64,000 nt of DNA from Vigna angularis (Eukaryota; Streptophyta; Magnoliopsida; Fabales; Fabaceae). How positions within the stretch are numbered: the stretch's first letter is position 1; every line of letters starts with the position of its first letter. The translations under genes and the position numbers were made by a program. The stretch lies in assembly GCF_016808095.1 (NCBI RefSeq), contig NC_068977.1, positions 682,001 to 746,000 on the forward strand, in the 5' to 3' direction. Shown here piece by piece: positions 1 through 13,108 of the stretch. The notes below the pieces were generated by a model. That model was given only the letters and a program-made list of their open reading frames with translations. It was not told where the DNA came from and searched no databases.

Positions 1-102
1 ATCTTAATTTATCTAAAAATTCATTTTCAATTAGGTAAAGAAATTAAAACTAAAGTAAAATTGGAAGTTTTTATTTAATACAAAAATTAAAACAAGGAGG
101 GT

Positions 103-250
103 CGGCCCTAAATTGTTAGGGTTTATAGTTTCACATAAATTTCCCATTTTTTCCTATTTTCCCATTAGAAGCACAGGTAAGAATTAATTTCGGGGCTAAC
201 TCTAACTCTTCAACAAAGGTCTCTCTTTCTCTCGTTCTCTGCTCTTACTC
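103..250 (+). promoter_or_regulatory. Promoter and leader region of the eS12 ribosomal protein gene (telo-box, pyrimidine-rich leader)
   Basis: A telo-box type motif (TTAGGGTTTA, 116-125) lies next to a GGCCCTA element (104-110). Plant ribosomal protein promoters commonly combine telo-boxes with site II-like elements. From about 219 to 250 the + strand is a run of CTCT/TTCT, a pyrimidine-rich leader of the kind found on translation-machinery mRNAs. No clear TATA box is seen at the expected distance. The start of transcription is inferred, not seen. Confidence 0.55.
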
Positions 251-395
251 ATCTTCCCACGAAGAAAAAGTTGATTTTTTTTTTTTTTTGTGTCAAACGT
301 TTATCTCTTTGCGTATTGACGAGTTTGCAGAACTTCTGATTTGAATAGTTATTTTTGTTTTCGCAGAAGCAGTTTTTTGAATTCAACAAGGAAAG

Positions 396-1796
396 ATGTC
401 TGGGTACGCTCAATTTTTCCTTAACGATTTTCTTAGTTGGTTTATGCATGTAGCTCTCTGCCCCTTGATTTTTTAATTCAATATTCAATCGAAATACCTG
501 TCGTTGTATGGTTGCCTGAGACTCATTCCTTCATAATGATAAGTTTGGTAGTAATACTAATTACAATGTTTGTTCGTGGTTGTGTTATGCGTTGAGGTTG
601 GATTTGGTTAGAGATGAGAACGGGTTGGGTACGGATATGCCACTAAAAATCTGTTTACCAGCCGTTTTAAATATGCGGATACTTTTGCCATCCTGGATTT
701 TGGAAGTTTCAATTTTCGATTTTAAAACATTGATGATTAAAACTGAACTGATTTCATGTTGTTTAATTTAATTATTTGGAGTTGAGATTTTGATTCCTTG
801 TGTTGGAAATGAACGAAGTGAACTATATCTACATGGTCTAATAGTTCCGGGTAGTGTTGGCATTTTTGTTGCGGCATTTATGATATAGGAAATTGTTTTT
901 GAAAATTTCCAATGGGGTTGAAAAATGTGCATGGCTAAGCACTGCTAATCAATTTAACTCATTTGTGGAGAATTGAATGATATAGTATATAATGTATTAT
1001 ACATCAGTATGGAAATAATTATTGTAGATGCTGCTGGTAAAACTTGTTCACATGCTTGTAATGTTATGTGCATTGCTCTACACCTTTTCTCAAGTAGCTT
1101 TTTCTGGATGAGTTTAAGATTCATGTATGGGTATCTCCTGACTGTTTAGAATACTTGTACTATGCAGTGGTGAAGAGGTAGCTGTTGCAGCTGAGGCACC
1201 TGCTTCCATTCCTGGTGAGCCCATGGACATCATGACTGCTTTACAGCTTGTGCTGAGAAAATCTCTGGCTTACGGTGGTCTTGCAAGAGGTCTTCATGAA
1301 AGTGCCAAGATCATTGAGAAGCATGCTGCACAGCTGTGTGTTCTAGCAGAAGACTGTGACCAACCCGATTATGTGAAACTGGTGAAGGCCCTTTGCGCCG
1401 AGCACAATGTTAGCCTTTTGACAGTTACAAGTGCAAAGACCCTTGGAGAATGGGCTGGTGTAAGTGTCTTAGAGACTCCTAGCCATTTTACTTAAATTCC
1501 TTGTACCATTCTTTTACCCCCAATTCCCAAATTCAGTTGGTGAATGTTCATAAGGATTTTATTCTTGTACTAATTTTTGTTTCAGTTGTGTAAGATTGAT
1601 TCAGAGGGAAAGGCTAGGAAGGTAACTGGTTGTTCATGTGTGGTTGTTAAGGTATGGCTTCGTTGGATTGTTTTTGAATTGATGTTTTGGAGTGCCTTTC
1701 AATGTATACGGATGTTTATGTATTTGCATTTTGCAGGATTTTGGGGAGGAACATGAAGCCTATAATGTTGTTCTGCAGCACGTGAAAGCTAACTAA
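396..1796 (+). CDS. RPS12: 40S ribosomal protein S12 (eS12), four coding exons
   Basis: Structural protein of the small cytosolic ribosomal subunit. The spliced model is 396-403, 1168-1459, 1586-1651 and 1737-1796, encoding 141 aa. All introns are GT-AG: the first donor GTACGC directly follows an 8-nt coding exon, the others are GTAAGT and GTATGG. The product starts [12 protein letters not shown] and contains the family's conserved central block ([78 protein letters not shown]). Length matches plant eS12 (about 140 aa). The first ATG is favoured because it gives the normal N terminus after splicing. The last exon ([19 protein letters not shown]) is a little divergent but full length. The gene appears functional. 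Confidence is high on identity and slightly lower on the 8-nt first exon. Confidence 0.95.
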
Positions 1797-4700
1797 GTTA
1801 AATGCCTAGGTGGTCTGCACCTGGATTTACTGGTTCAAGCTTTTTACATAATAGCAGAACGAAAATAGGTGGTCTGCACATTGGACAGAGAATATCAAGT
1901 CATTTTTTGTAGTTTTCTTTCAAATTTCGTTTCTTGTTCAGCACGTAGGAATAGGAAGCTCTGAAGAAGGTCTCCTTGTCTACAAAGTGAGCTAGGTTAC
2001 TCAATTCTTCAGGTTTTGCTTGTTTTCTTTCATGTGTTGATGAGTTTATGATTCTCTAGTCTACAAAGTGAGTATCAGAGTTGTGAATTCAGCTTTGTGA
2101 TGTTTTTAGTGGTTCAATTTCAGAAACACAACTTATATAATTGATATCGTTGGTTTTCAATTTTGCTGATTTGCAACTCTACTTCTGATTTTCTGTCTTT
2201 GTTATTAAATTCTACTGTAATTGCTTTAATTCAATTGTTTTCATGCTTATAAACCTGCTCCAAGCTTTAGATTTCAGTTCCATTTCATAATTCCTGTTTT
2301 TCCAGTTTTTTGGTAGTTAATTTAGTTAGTTTTAGGTTATTTTAGGGATTAGAACAAGTTCCATTCGTTTTTCCTTGATGTTTTAAACTTATTAATGCTA
2401 ACACAAATAAAGGAGGGTTAATGCAGTTCATGAGTAACCTTATACATTGATATCTTTTCTGCCAATTGAAATAAATAAATAATTTTATTCTAAGCATAGC
2501 TTATTGTTTCATCTCATTTATTAAGAGTTATTTCAGACATTTTTCAGAATATATTGGATTTGTTTGAATAACTTCATAATAGAAGTAGAAAATAAACATT
2601 GAAACGAGTTTTTGAGTTAAGGTAAGATTATTTTTATAAAAATTTTTAGGAAAAAAAAAATTATTATAGTCATACTTAAGTAAGTAGTAAATATTATATT
2701 CTTCGAAAAAAGGCTTTTGTATTCGTACCCTTGTGCCATACGAAATGGTCCGCTATGATACAATAAGATTGAATTTGACATACGTATTCAATTTTGTTTC
2801 TTATATTTTAAATAATTTATAATTTATAATTTATATCAGATAATGAAGTAAAGGAATGACTAAAGATTTAGACAACAAACTGTTTTGTTCTATTATATCC
2901 ACACTAAAAGGAGGTTAACAACAAAGTATTTTGACTAAAGTATTTCATATTCTAATTATAAAAGCTTACAATTTAATTTAAGTGCTTTAAAAGATAAATT
3001 ATAATACAGTTTTTGTGTTGCCTTTTTAAACAATATGAAAGGAATTAGTTTAATATATTTTTAATGTATGAAATAGGAAAAGAATTAGTTTAATATATTT
3101 TTAATCATAACCTCGTGAAAATGGTTAATTTAACCGTGCTAAATTTTAACAAAAAAATATTTATTTAGTAATTTGGTATTTACATTTAGATATTTGATTG
3201 ATTATTTTGGTCCATATATGTATGTTTTTTAAGAAAAAAACTAAATTAAGTTATTTTTTTAAAGAAAAGATTTAATATGTTTCCTTTTATTAAAGTAGTT
3301 AAGTTATTAAAAAAAAACTCAATATATTTCTTTTTATTAAATTAAATTGATTTTAACGTTATTTGAAAGTTTCAGTTATTTTCTACTTAAAAGGTATCAC
3401 TTGTTAAAATCAAATAAATTTTAAGGTAGGAAACGATCCAAATTTTAACATATAATTTTAATTTTTGATATATATCACTTTCAAATATTATTAATGCTAA
3501 TTTAACAAAAAAAAAAGTCATTTTAAATCTTTTTATAAAAGTAAGAATTCATATATAAAAATTAAATATAACAACCAAAACAAATCAAAATCTAAACCAT
3601 GAAACTAAGTAATTAAACCTAAAAAGATATAAAGTCACTGAAACCACAAATGGTGCGTGGATTCAAATGATAATATGAATAAAATGACAAATTTATGAAA
3701 TTTAAATATATCTATGTTTTTCATTTGTTTGTTAAAGACAATCTATTAAATTAAGTAAAATTTGTTGTACTGGATCATTTGTATAACTTTTTCATTAAAA
3801 TATTTACGGATTCGTGAATTAAGCCGCTAAAAGCCCACAAATTTAATGGGTTAAACCTAAAATCATATTTGGTTATACAAAAATTTAAAATATAGTCCGT
3901 TCTTACGAGAGATGTGGATAGTTGTCATAAAATTTATATATATGATTTCATTAGCTCAATAAAGTTGTTTGAAAAATTAAAATTTAATTTAACCACATTT
4001 ATATTATATTAATCGGCTAATATTATGATTTTGTGATTGAAAAATATATTTTTAACAATTTTTTTTCGACAACTTTTTTATAACAACTTATATGATAGCT
4101 TGCAATTGATCTATTTCAAATATACGGACCAATAAAATAGTGACACATAGTCTATTATCAAAAAATTATTAAAATATCATGTCCCAATCAGATATTCTCT
4201 CAGACTGTTATGATACATTTTCAATTTGATCAACATTATCAAACAAAGTTGTGCAACAAATGTTAGGAAAACTTTGTTCACAATGCATTAAGTCCACATG
4301 GTTCACGTCCGATTTCTCAATGCTAGATGTTAAACAGAATAAAACATTTTTTTAATTTATTTTGAAACCTAAAATGTACCAAAAGTCTTAGATTAACAAA
4401 AACAAACATATAAAATTTTGGAAGAACGAAAATCATATTTCATCCCGAATATATTAAATTTACGATGAGATCAAAAGTTGCTTTTAGGTTAAATATTTCC
4501 AAAATTCTACCCTAAAAACAATTCTATTAGATAGATAGTTGACCTAGTGGTCCAATCTTATGGAGTTCATGGCATAAACAACAAATTTGGTCCCTTACTT
4601 GTGACTTATAGTTATGCTAGAAAATGTGGTTAAGAATCAATAATATAAACTAACATTTCGTAGAACCCATAATTAAGTAAGAAAGTTTGAAGCAGAAGAA

Positions 4701-6144
4701 AAGCCACTTGAAAACAAAATTACACATTTCTCAATCACAATTTCAAAATGTCAAATGCTGATTTTGGCTCTTACTTATGACCATAGTTATGTTAGAAACT
4801 GTTGCAATAATTGGTGTACCTTTAGAAGAAGGAACTGGATAGAAAATTAAGACTTAAAATTCGAAATCAATATCAAAATTTAAATATATATGATCTTTGA
4901 ATTCTTTCAGAGTTGAAATTAAAATTTTGTTATCTAATTTATTGTATAATTAAAAATCTTAAATCATGACCCTTATTTTATAAACAAAGATTGTCATTCT
5001 ATGTGTCTGTGAAAATGTAGTTTGATTTGAAAAATGTGAAGAAGAAAAGAAAAGAAAGCAAAGCAGCATTGTTCTTTACTTGTTGGAGGCACAAATAACA
5101 TTGTAATGGAAGAGAAGGGCACGTTAATGATTTAATTAAGGGCCGGCTTAAGTTTAACCAATAATTTGCAGAGTGATTATGTGGTGTTACGTTTGAAGCA
5201 GAAGCTCATAGGATATGTATTTTAAACATGCATTGCTTTTATGCAATTTCACTTATTCTAAAGGTCAGATTAGTAGACTTAATTTGTTAATGGTGATTAG
5301 TGATAATCTCTATTCAATATTATTTTAACAAATCTGGACAAGCTTCTAGATTGTAAGGGAATGGATTACTTTGCTCCCTTGAAGTTTTACTAAAAAAAAA
5401 TAATATAGAACGAGTAAAGCTAAAAAATAAATTAGATTTTATTAGTTAAAAAGAAAAAAAAAACTTCCTAAAAGGCCTTCTTCCATAAAGATATGACCAT
5501 AGCTCGTAATTATATATTAATGTTGTAAAGAAACAAAAAATGAACTTAATATCTTTTAAGGTTTAATTACCTATATATTATATTAATAGGCTAATATTAT
5601 GATTTTGTGATTTTACTAATTCTCAAGGAGGAACTTAATAATAAAAGAGTTCAAATACGTATAAATTGAAAATATAATTATTAAATGTGTTAGAAAAAAA
5701 CTTAAATAGCTAAATTTCTAAAATAATGTCAAATTGTATAATTACATATTTTATTATATAATTAAACGTAATAAAAAACATTTATCACTCGAGTTTGAAG
5801 AGAAAACTTTTATCTCATTCTTTCCTGTTCTAAAATCTTTAAATTTATTTTTGAGATAAATCTGTATATGCTTAATGAAATAAGAATGATTTAACCAATT
5901 TTTATTTCTTTCCATTCATCAATTACTACTATCAAAATAATCATTTATAATCACACAATTAAACCCTCAACCTAATTGTACTTTTTAACACTATATCTAT
6001 ACCATAAAAACATTTCTCTTTGATTATTTAACATATCCAACAGATCAATAATTAAGTTGGATCAATCTTACAAAATAGTAATATTTTAATCATGTAATTA
6101 ACCTTTCCAAAGTACCATAAATAAATAAAATATCACACACACAC

Positions 6145-6176
<32 letters not shown>

Positions 6177-6314
6177 TCAAGTATGTTTGTAAATATTACT
6201 AAAAATTGGTAGTTTGATGAGTTATATAATCATGAACTAGCATTCACAACGTGTATATTGATCATCCATCAAACAAGAGACATATCCAGTGAAAAAAGTG
6301 ATCTAGTGCATGTT
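1797..6314. other. AT-rich intergenic region
   Basis: About 4.5 kb between eS12 and the CASP-like gene. The first 250 bases are probably eS12 3' UTR; a CTACAAAGTGAG motif occurs twice (near 1980 and 2059). The rest is very AT-rich with short imperfect duplications, for example a block around 3040-3070 repeated at 3077-3105, and similar stretches at 4595-4630 and 4775-4805. A CA/TA microsatellite sits at 6133-6176. No supported gene, tRNA or coding homology was seen on either strand. Confidence 0.6.
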
Positions 6315-8617
6315 ATGAATCTCAAAAGCACTGTTGATCAGACATTGAGCATGAGCACAACCAAAAGTGAAACTCCATCTGAAGAAAAGAAAGGTGGCAG
6401 AATGAAAAGGCACTCAGAGAAGACAGAAGAAGAAGAAGAAGAAGTAAAACCCTCAAAGAAGAAAGAGCAAAGCCACAAGCAGCAGCAGCAGCACCACCAC
6501 CACTCAATTTCAAAATTTCCTTCAGCTCCAACCCTTCAAGACTCGTTCAACAACTCTCACAGCAACCACTCTTTCAGCGACGGTGACCTTCAGATGGTGG
6601 TGGCTAACCACTCTCAGTCCATGAGTGATGATGCCATCAAGGTCGTGAAGGAGGCAGTGAATAAGAGTATCAAGAGTGTGGCAGTGATGGCTGTGGAAAA
6701 AGTTGAAGAAGGGGCACATGATGCTGTTGCTGATGATGATGGAGTGTCCAAGAAAGTGAGTACGTGGTACATTGTTCTTCTCAGTCTGAGAATTGCTGCT
6801 TTTGTGTTCTGCAAGTTAGCATTCTCTGTGTTGGCTTCTGATAGAAGGAAAAAAGTGCATCAAGCACCATCAAGAAGATGGGATGAATCACCGCCAGACA
6901 CGTGGTATACTTTTACCTATGCAACACCATTATTAGACTCTGATGAATTACATTGGTATCAGTTTCAGGAATTCAAGTAAGTTCACTCTAGTCTCTCTAG
7001 CATTGGTGTTTTTTTTTTTTTTTTTTTTACATAAAGTACGCAAATCTGATAGAAAAATCATTGCTTCTGTTTGGTGCAATTGCCATTGTTGTAGCTGCAT
7101 TAGGTTTTGCTAATCTTTGGGTGTGATTGTGTATTAGGTTCTGTTTATCAGTGAATGTGATAGGATTTGTGTATTCTGCATTACAAATATTTGATCTTGG
7201 AAAGTACTTCGTCACAAAACGACACACAATCGATCCCAAACTACGTGGTTACCTCAACTTTGCTATTGATCAGGTAAAAATTATTATGTCACAGTTCATC
7301 AGGTATTTTCATTCTATATCAGTTCTATATATAAACCAGTACGTAGTCGGATTTTGGTCCATGCTACTCAGAATTCTGCAAGGGAAAGATAATTTTTGAA
7401 TCAGAATCAGAGTTTTATCTTCATAATCTGGATAATAAGCAACGACATTAAAGAAAAGAATGTATTAATTCAACAATAACGTGCTCTCTAGTTAAAACAT
7501 TCTTTTCTGTTTATCCATTTCAAAGTAATAATAGTCTTTTAAAACTATTATGAAACACCCTATTGCAAAATATTTAATTAATACAAATTATTTGTGATTC
7601 ACATTTCTCTTGTAATATTATTAATTGGTAAAACGTGTTATAATTATATCTAAGAGTAAGCGTGAGTTAAGTCACACTATTACTATAATTGAGAAAATTC
7701 AACAACATATAATAAGAACTTATAAGCCTAATTTTTTAAGGTTTTAATAAACCTAACTTTTTAAGGTTTTGAATTTGAAATGAGGTCAATTCATTACTTG
7801 AATTAGACTTATATCTTATTGTTAGTGTATTTCTTCATTAAATCTCCTATCAAAATTGAAACTTTATTTTGGTGACCGACTTAAACTAATTCTTGTATTA
7901 AAAGTCATTTTAATGAAAAGTAAAACAAACATGTTTTATTATGATGAACAAAAGTATAAATAAGAGATATTTACGTTAATTATAATAGAATGTGCTAGTA
8001 TCAAGGAATTCACCTCAATATTATTACTATTATTATGAAAATATTATAAACAATTAATTCTTGTGTTAAAAGTTTTTTTAATGAAAAATCAGACTAATAT
8101 ATCTTATTATGACGAACGAGGGTACAAATAAGTAATTTGTTTCAGTAGGATGTGTTAATACGAAGGAACTCACGTAAAAAAATATCATTATAGAAATATT
8201 GTAAACAAATTTAATGCATAAAATGCTTTCATGTAATTAGTTGTTTAATAAATCTCCTATGTGTCTTAAAAATGGAAAAAATTTTCGTGTCTATGCATGC
8301 ATGCATGTTATATGGATATTCTTCCACCTCTACGTAACTATTTTTAGTTTATAGTTCATGGATCATGGCATATATTTTATCACATACTAATTAAGAATGG
8401 TCTTTGATGGGTTGAAAAACTTCAGGTCATGGCCTATCTTCTAATGTCGGCATCATCTTCAGCTGCGACCACAGCACATTATTGGGCAAACGAAGTTTCA
8501 GATGGAGACAAGTTCTTGGAAATTGCGAAGGCATCTGTTGCTTTATCCTTCATTGCGTTTGTGGCCTTTGCATCTTCTTCTATTGTTTCAGCTTTCATCT
8601 TTTGCAGATTCAACTAG
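6315..8617 (+). CDS. CASP-like membrane protein (CASPL4A type), three exons
   Basis: Member of the Casparian strip membrane protein-like (DUF588/CASPL) family, four-helix plasma-membrane proteins. Functions of the CASPL4A branch are largely unknown. Model: 6315-6976, 7138-7273, 8426-8617, giving 329 aa, all GT-AG. The first ATG in the long frame is at 6315; nearer upstream codons in this frame are not ATG. The first ~150 residues are a hydrophilic, low-complexity cytosolic tail rich in Glu, Lys, Gln and His, including a run of acidic residues and a QQQQ/HHHH stretch, as in CASPL4A proteins. Membrane segments follow: about residues 152-172 ([19 protein letters not shown]), then [37 protein letters not shown] and [20 protein letters not shown]. 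The [16 protein letters not shown] block is a family signature. The loop after helix 1 is longer than usual, so the end of exon 1 could be mis-set. Confidence 0.85.
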
Positions 8618-9904
<1,287 letters not shown>

Positions 9905-11720
9905 GAAGAGAAATAGAAATGGAAAATATCCAAAGTAACACTTAGAGTAGAGAAATTGGCATGCCCATGCATTATCTCACCGAATACTCACATAAACACT
10001 TAGCTTTTTCTATTATAGTGCGGAATGTTATACTGAATCCGAATAGGAAAAAAAATGTCAAATTAGAACAATATATTATTTCGGGGGATTAGTATCTTAC
10101 CTTTTACATAAAAATGAACATCAACTACCAAAGAAATTCCAAAACAAATCTTTCATTTTATAGAACAACAAATAATTTCTTTATATAAATCTTTTTTTTT
10201 TAGAATATCACAACCATTAAGAGGAATTATTTTGAAAATCTACCATTTTGGGTCCAACATCAATATATAATTGTTCTTATTTATGGTTAATATGAACTTT
10301 AAACTTGAATGATACTAATAATATTTTAAAGGGTTAAATATGTTTTTAGTCCCTAAACTTGGATGTAAAATTAAGATTTATTCTAGTCTTAAACTTTGAT
10401 ACATTTTGATTCTTAAACCTTAACAATGAATATGGATATAGTTCTCATAATCCAATTACATTAAATTTTTTTAATGTGTCAAACACATTTTAGGATGAGT
10501 TTGAGTTGTTTGCATCATTTTGGCACCTTTAAGCTCAATCCAAGTATAGAACACCATTTAACAAGTACAAAGGAAATTAAGATTAAATGAACTATATCCA
10601 TTCATTTTTAAAGTTTGGAAACCAAAATGTATCACACTTTGAAAGATGAATTAATTTTAATTTTGCATGTAAATTCAAGAACTAAAAATATACTTAACCT
10701 ATTTTAAATTTAAACTTAAGGTAATTCAATAATATACTTTTTTTCTTGTAGTGACATACCATAGAAGAACCAAACAATGTGAAGTGTTTATATGAAAAAA
10801 CTCCTAATGTAAGTAAGAGAGCATGAGAGTAAAACCATTCTAAAGTGTTTATTACTATGTAACTTGTGTTATTAATTTAAGGTTTAAATATTCTTTTGGT
10901 TTCTATTTTCCTTGACTTTGTTTAATGTGAAATTATTTTTTTTTATGTTCAACGTGGTTACAATTTTTGTAATTTATATTTAATTTAGTCATTTTTTACG
11001 TCGTCTAAGTCGTCTAATTGTTAAGAACATATATGGTACATGTTGGCCGTGTTTGAATGAGGTGTTTACTTTTTTCTTACGCGGCATGTCCAACATAGTG
11101 TTATGTGAAATTAATTTAATTAATTGTATATTAGAATCGAAATTGGTCATAAAAAGGATTTTTGAACTAGGGTTTGTAAAGTGCGCGAGTTTTTTCGTGA
11201 AATTTTCACTGATTTTGCAAAGTCACAAAAATTGTGTTTGTTGCTTGGTGAGGTTGGTTTAGTTGTCAATCTTCTTCGTCTTGTTGCAATAGTCGAAGAC
11301 AACGAATTTGTCATTCCTCATGTAATGATCATTCAAGGAAAATTCAGATAATTCTTATTTATAATTGTGATAACATGACAATGATAAGAATGACAATAAC
11401 TTAAAAGAATGTTGAGAGATAATTTTAAAATTATCCTAACTAGCTACAAGATTAATAATAACATATTTAATTATTTTTAGTGGAAATATTTATTGTAATT
11501 AACATTATCTTTATTAATTTTTATGTTGAATAATAGAATTATTTATCTAATGTCATTGGTATAATTATTTCAAGTGATATTCAAAACAAAATATTGATGA
11601 AAAGGATGTTATCGATATCAAAAAGAAGATTTATAATACTGAGAATTCACTAAAAATTTTGGGAAAAAAAATACAATTTTTATAATTTGTATTATTGGTA
11701 TAATAAACATAGTTATCGTT
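9905..11720. repeat. Segmental duplication, copy 1
   Basis: This stretch is recognisably repeated downstream in pieces: 9915-10080 matches 21850-22014; 10065-10730 matches 30323-30960; 10755-11720 matches 33757-34820. Order and orientation are the same. Shared landmarks are AAATGGAAAATATCC, TTAGCTTTTTCTATTA, CATACCATAGAAGAACCAAA and TTGGTATAATAAACATAGTT. The copies differ by many substitutions and indels, so the duplication predates the LTR-element insertions. The segment is non-coding. Copy 1 lacks the 2.8-kb block carrying the ERD7 gene that interrupts copy 2. Confidence 0.8.
10331..10699. mobile_element. MITE with 9-bp target duplication (Mutator-like)
   Basis: A 369-bp non-coding element whose ends form imperfect inverted repeats: GGGTTAAATATGTTTTTAGT at the left and ACTAAAAATATACTTAACC at the right. 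It is flanked by the perfect 9-bp direct repeat TATTTTAAA (10322-10330 and 10700-10708). A 9-bp duplication fits the Mutator superfamily. A degenerate copy occupies the equivalent position in the second segmental copy (about 30585-30920), so the insertion predates that duplication. Confidence 0.75.
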
Positions 11721-11835
11721 TAAAGTCATTTTACCCTCACATAATTTGTATCATTTGGACTTACTGTACTATTATGCATTTTTCTACATTCGTAAATAAA
11801 ATCTCATTTGTTCCACTTTGCTAATGAAAATGAAA

Positions 11836-12793
11836 TGTTTCGGATGTGTAGGGCTGTGCGGTTGTGAACCTTCTAGTTCTCCTGCGATCTGATCTCAACG
11901 ACGGGTCTTCTTCTCAAACTTTGACTTTCCTCTTGATCCAGAGGGGTGGAGACCTACAAAAGATTCTCCGATGCCAAAGTCAGTTTCATAGCAATGGCTT
12001 TTCTCAAGGGATAGCAATAAATGTGCATTCAATGTAACCTATCTACCACTCACCGTGAACCTGTATTTATAGTTTTCGTTATGGGCTTGGGATTAGTGAA
12101 AAGTTAATCACGGCCCAATCAGCCCAATAGCTCCTAATTTCTACTTACCTCTAAACCAGGTCAATTTACTTGAGCCACAACGATTAGTGATTTGGCCGGT
12201 CAGTGTGATATGGGCGTCCGCCCAAGTGATACGGGCGTTCGTCTTTCCTATGGACGACTCGGGCACTAAATTGGGCGGACGATCCTCTACGCGGTCGCCC
12301 GGCACTTCGTTGGGCGGACGATCCCCTATGCGGTCGCCCGGCACTTCGTTGGGCGGACGATCCTCCATGCGGTCGCCCGGCACTTCGTTGGGCGGACGAT
12401 CCTCTATGCGGTCGCCCGGCACTTCATGATACCAGACGTTTGCATTTTCTTGAACAGTTTTTGTGAGCATAGAGAGTGCGGCGCTGTCTCGTGGTGATGG
12501 AATTCCTTGTGAGTTCTTCAAAGTTTCTCTTAAAGACAGAGGTTCTACCCAGGTGGTCGGCGTAGGCACCGAGACGGTCGGACGACCTCATTAGTGGGCG
12601 TCCATACGTGCGACGCCGGGCACTTGCTGGTGTAGGAGAGTTTATACGGTCTAGGTTCAATCCGTACCTACTTGGGCGGTCAAGACTTGGGCGGTCGAGC
12701 ATTTGTCTGTGGCGGGTGTGACATGGCGTCCTTTGGGCGGCGCCCGTCACCTCATGGGCGTCCTTCGTACGGCGCCCGGCTCTCCCTGGTACA
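11836..12793 (-). repeat. 3' LTR of the Tat-like element
   Basis: 958 bp, about 99% identical to 20836-21794. It contains the LTR promoter TATA box on the minus strand (TATTTATA on + at 12064-12071). It also has a 39-bp tandem repeat in four copies (12271-12426), each with a TTGGGCGGACGATCC core. Confidence 0.95.
12271..12426. repeat. 39-bp minisatellite inside the LTR, four copies
   Basis: Four head-to-tail copies of a GC-rich 39-bp unit beginning TTGGGCGGACGATCC. The same array with the same copy number is in the other LTR at 21271-21426. Confidence 0.9.
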
Positions 12794-12815
12794 CAAGCCC
12801 CCCAAGTCCTAGTGC
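12794..12815 (-). other. Polypurine tract of the Tat-like element
   Basis: On the minus strand the 3' LTR is immediately preceded by a purine-rich stretch containing GGACTTGGGGGG, the usual position for plus-strand DNA priming. This confirms the minus orientation. Confidence 0.7.
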
Positions 12816-13026
12816 ACGTAGTGAACGTAGGATTTTGGATACGGCGCGCGTTGGGTCAGGACCCCGCAATTGGGCTTTATCCAGTGGGCTTTTTGAATTT
12901 GGATTTTAGGCGGGAAAACACGTGGCGCGTTCCCATTGACGGAAGGTCAAGCGTCGCCAAATCCGGAGCGTTGGTCGTGCTAAATCTAGACGGCCAGGAT
13001 ACACCCAACGGTTACTAACTTTTTCC

Positions 13027-13034
13027 TATAAATA
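13027..13034 (+). promoter_or_regulatory. TATA box of the antisense ORF
   Basis: TATAAATA in the context CCTATAAATAGCGG, about 75 bases upstream of the antisense ORF start at 13109. It lies outside the LTR and on the strand opposite to gag-pol, so the antisense gene seems to have its own promoter. Confidence 0.6.
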
Positions 13035-13108
13035 GCGGATTAGACGAGGTCATTTTCACTTATCTTCATTACTCAAGAGCTCAAGATTCTTTTTCTCTCA
13101 GGTAATAA

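Noticed and set aside
731..755. TGATGA and CTGA motifs in eS12 intron 1, possible C/D snoRNA
   Set aside because: The boxes are too close together and no terminal stem is visible.
7127..7399. Stand-alone 90-codon frame after CASP-like exon 1
   Set aside because: It is exon 2 of the CASP-like gene plus intron read-through.
12141..12750. Overlapping frames in the Tat-like LTR (RPPNEVPGDR repeats)
   Set aside because: Translations of the 39-bp LTR minisatellite; duplicated identically in the other LTR.
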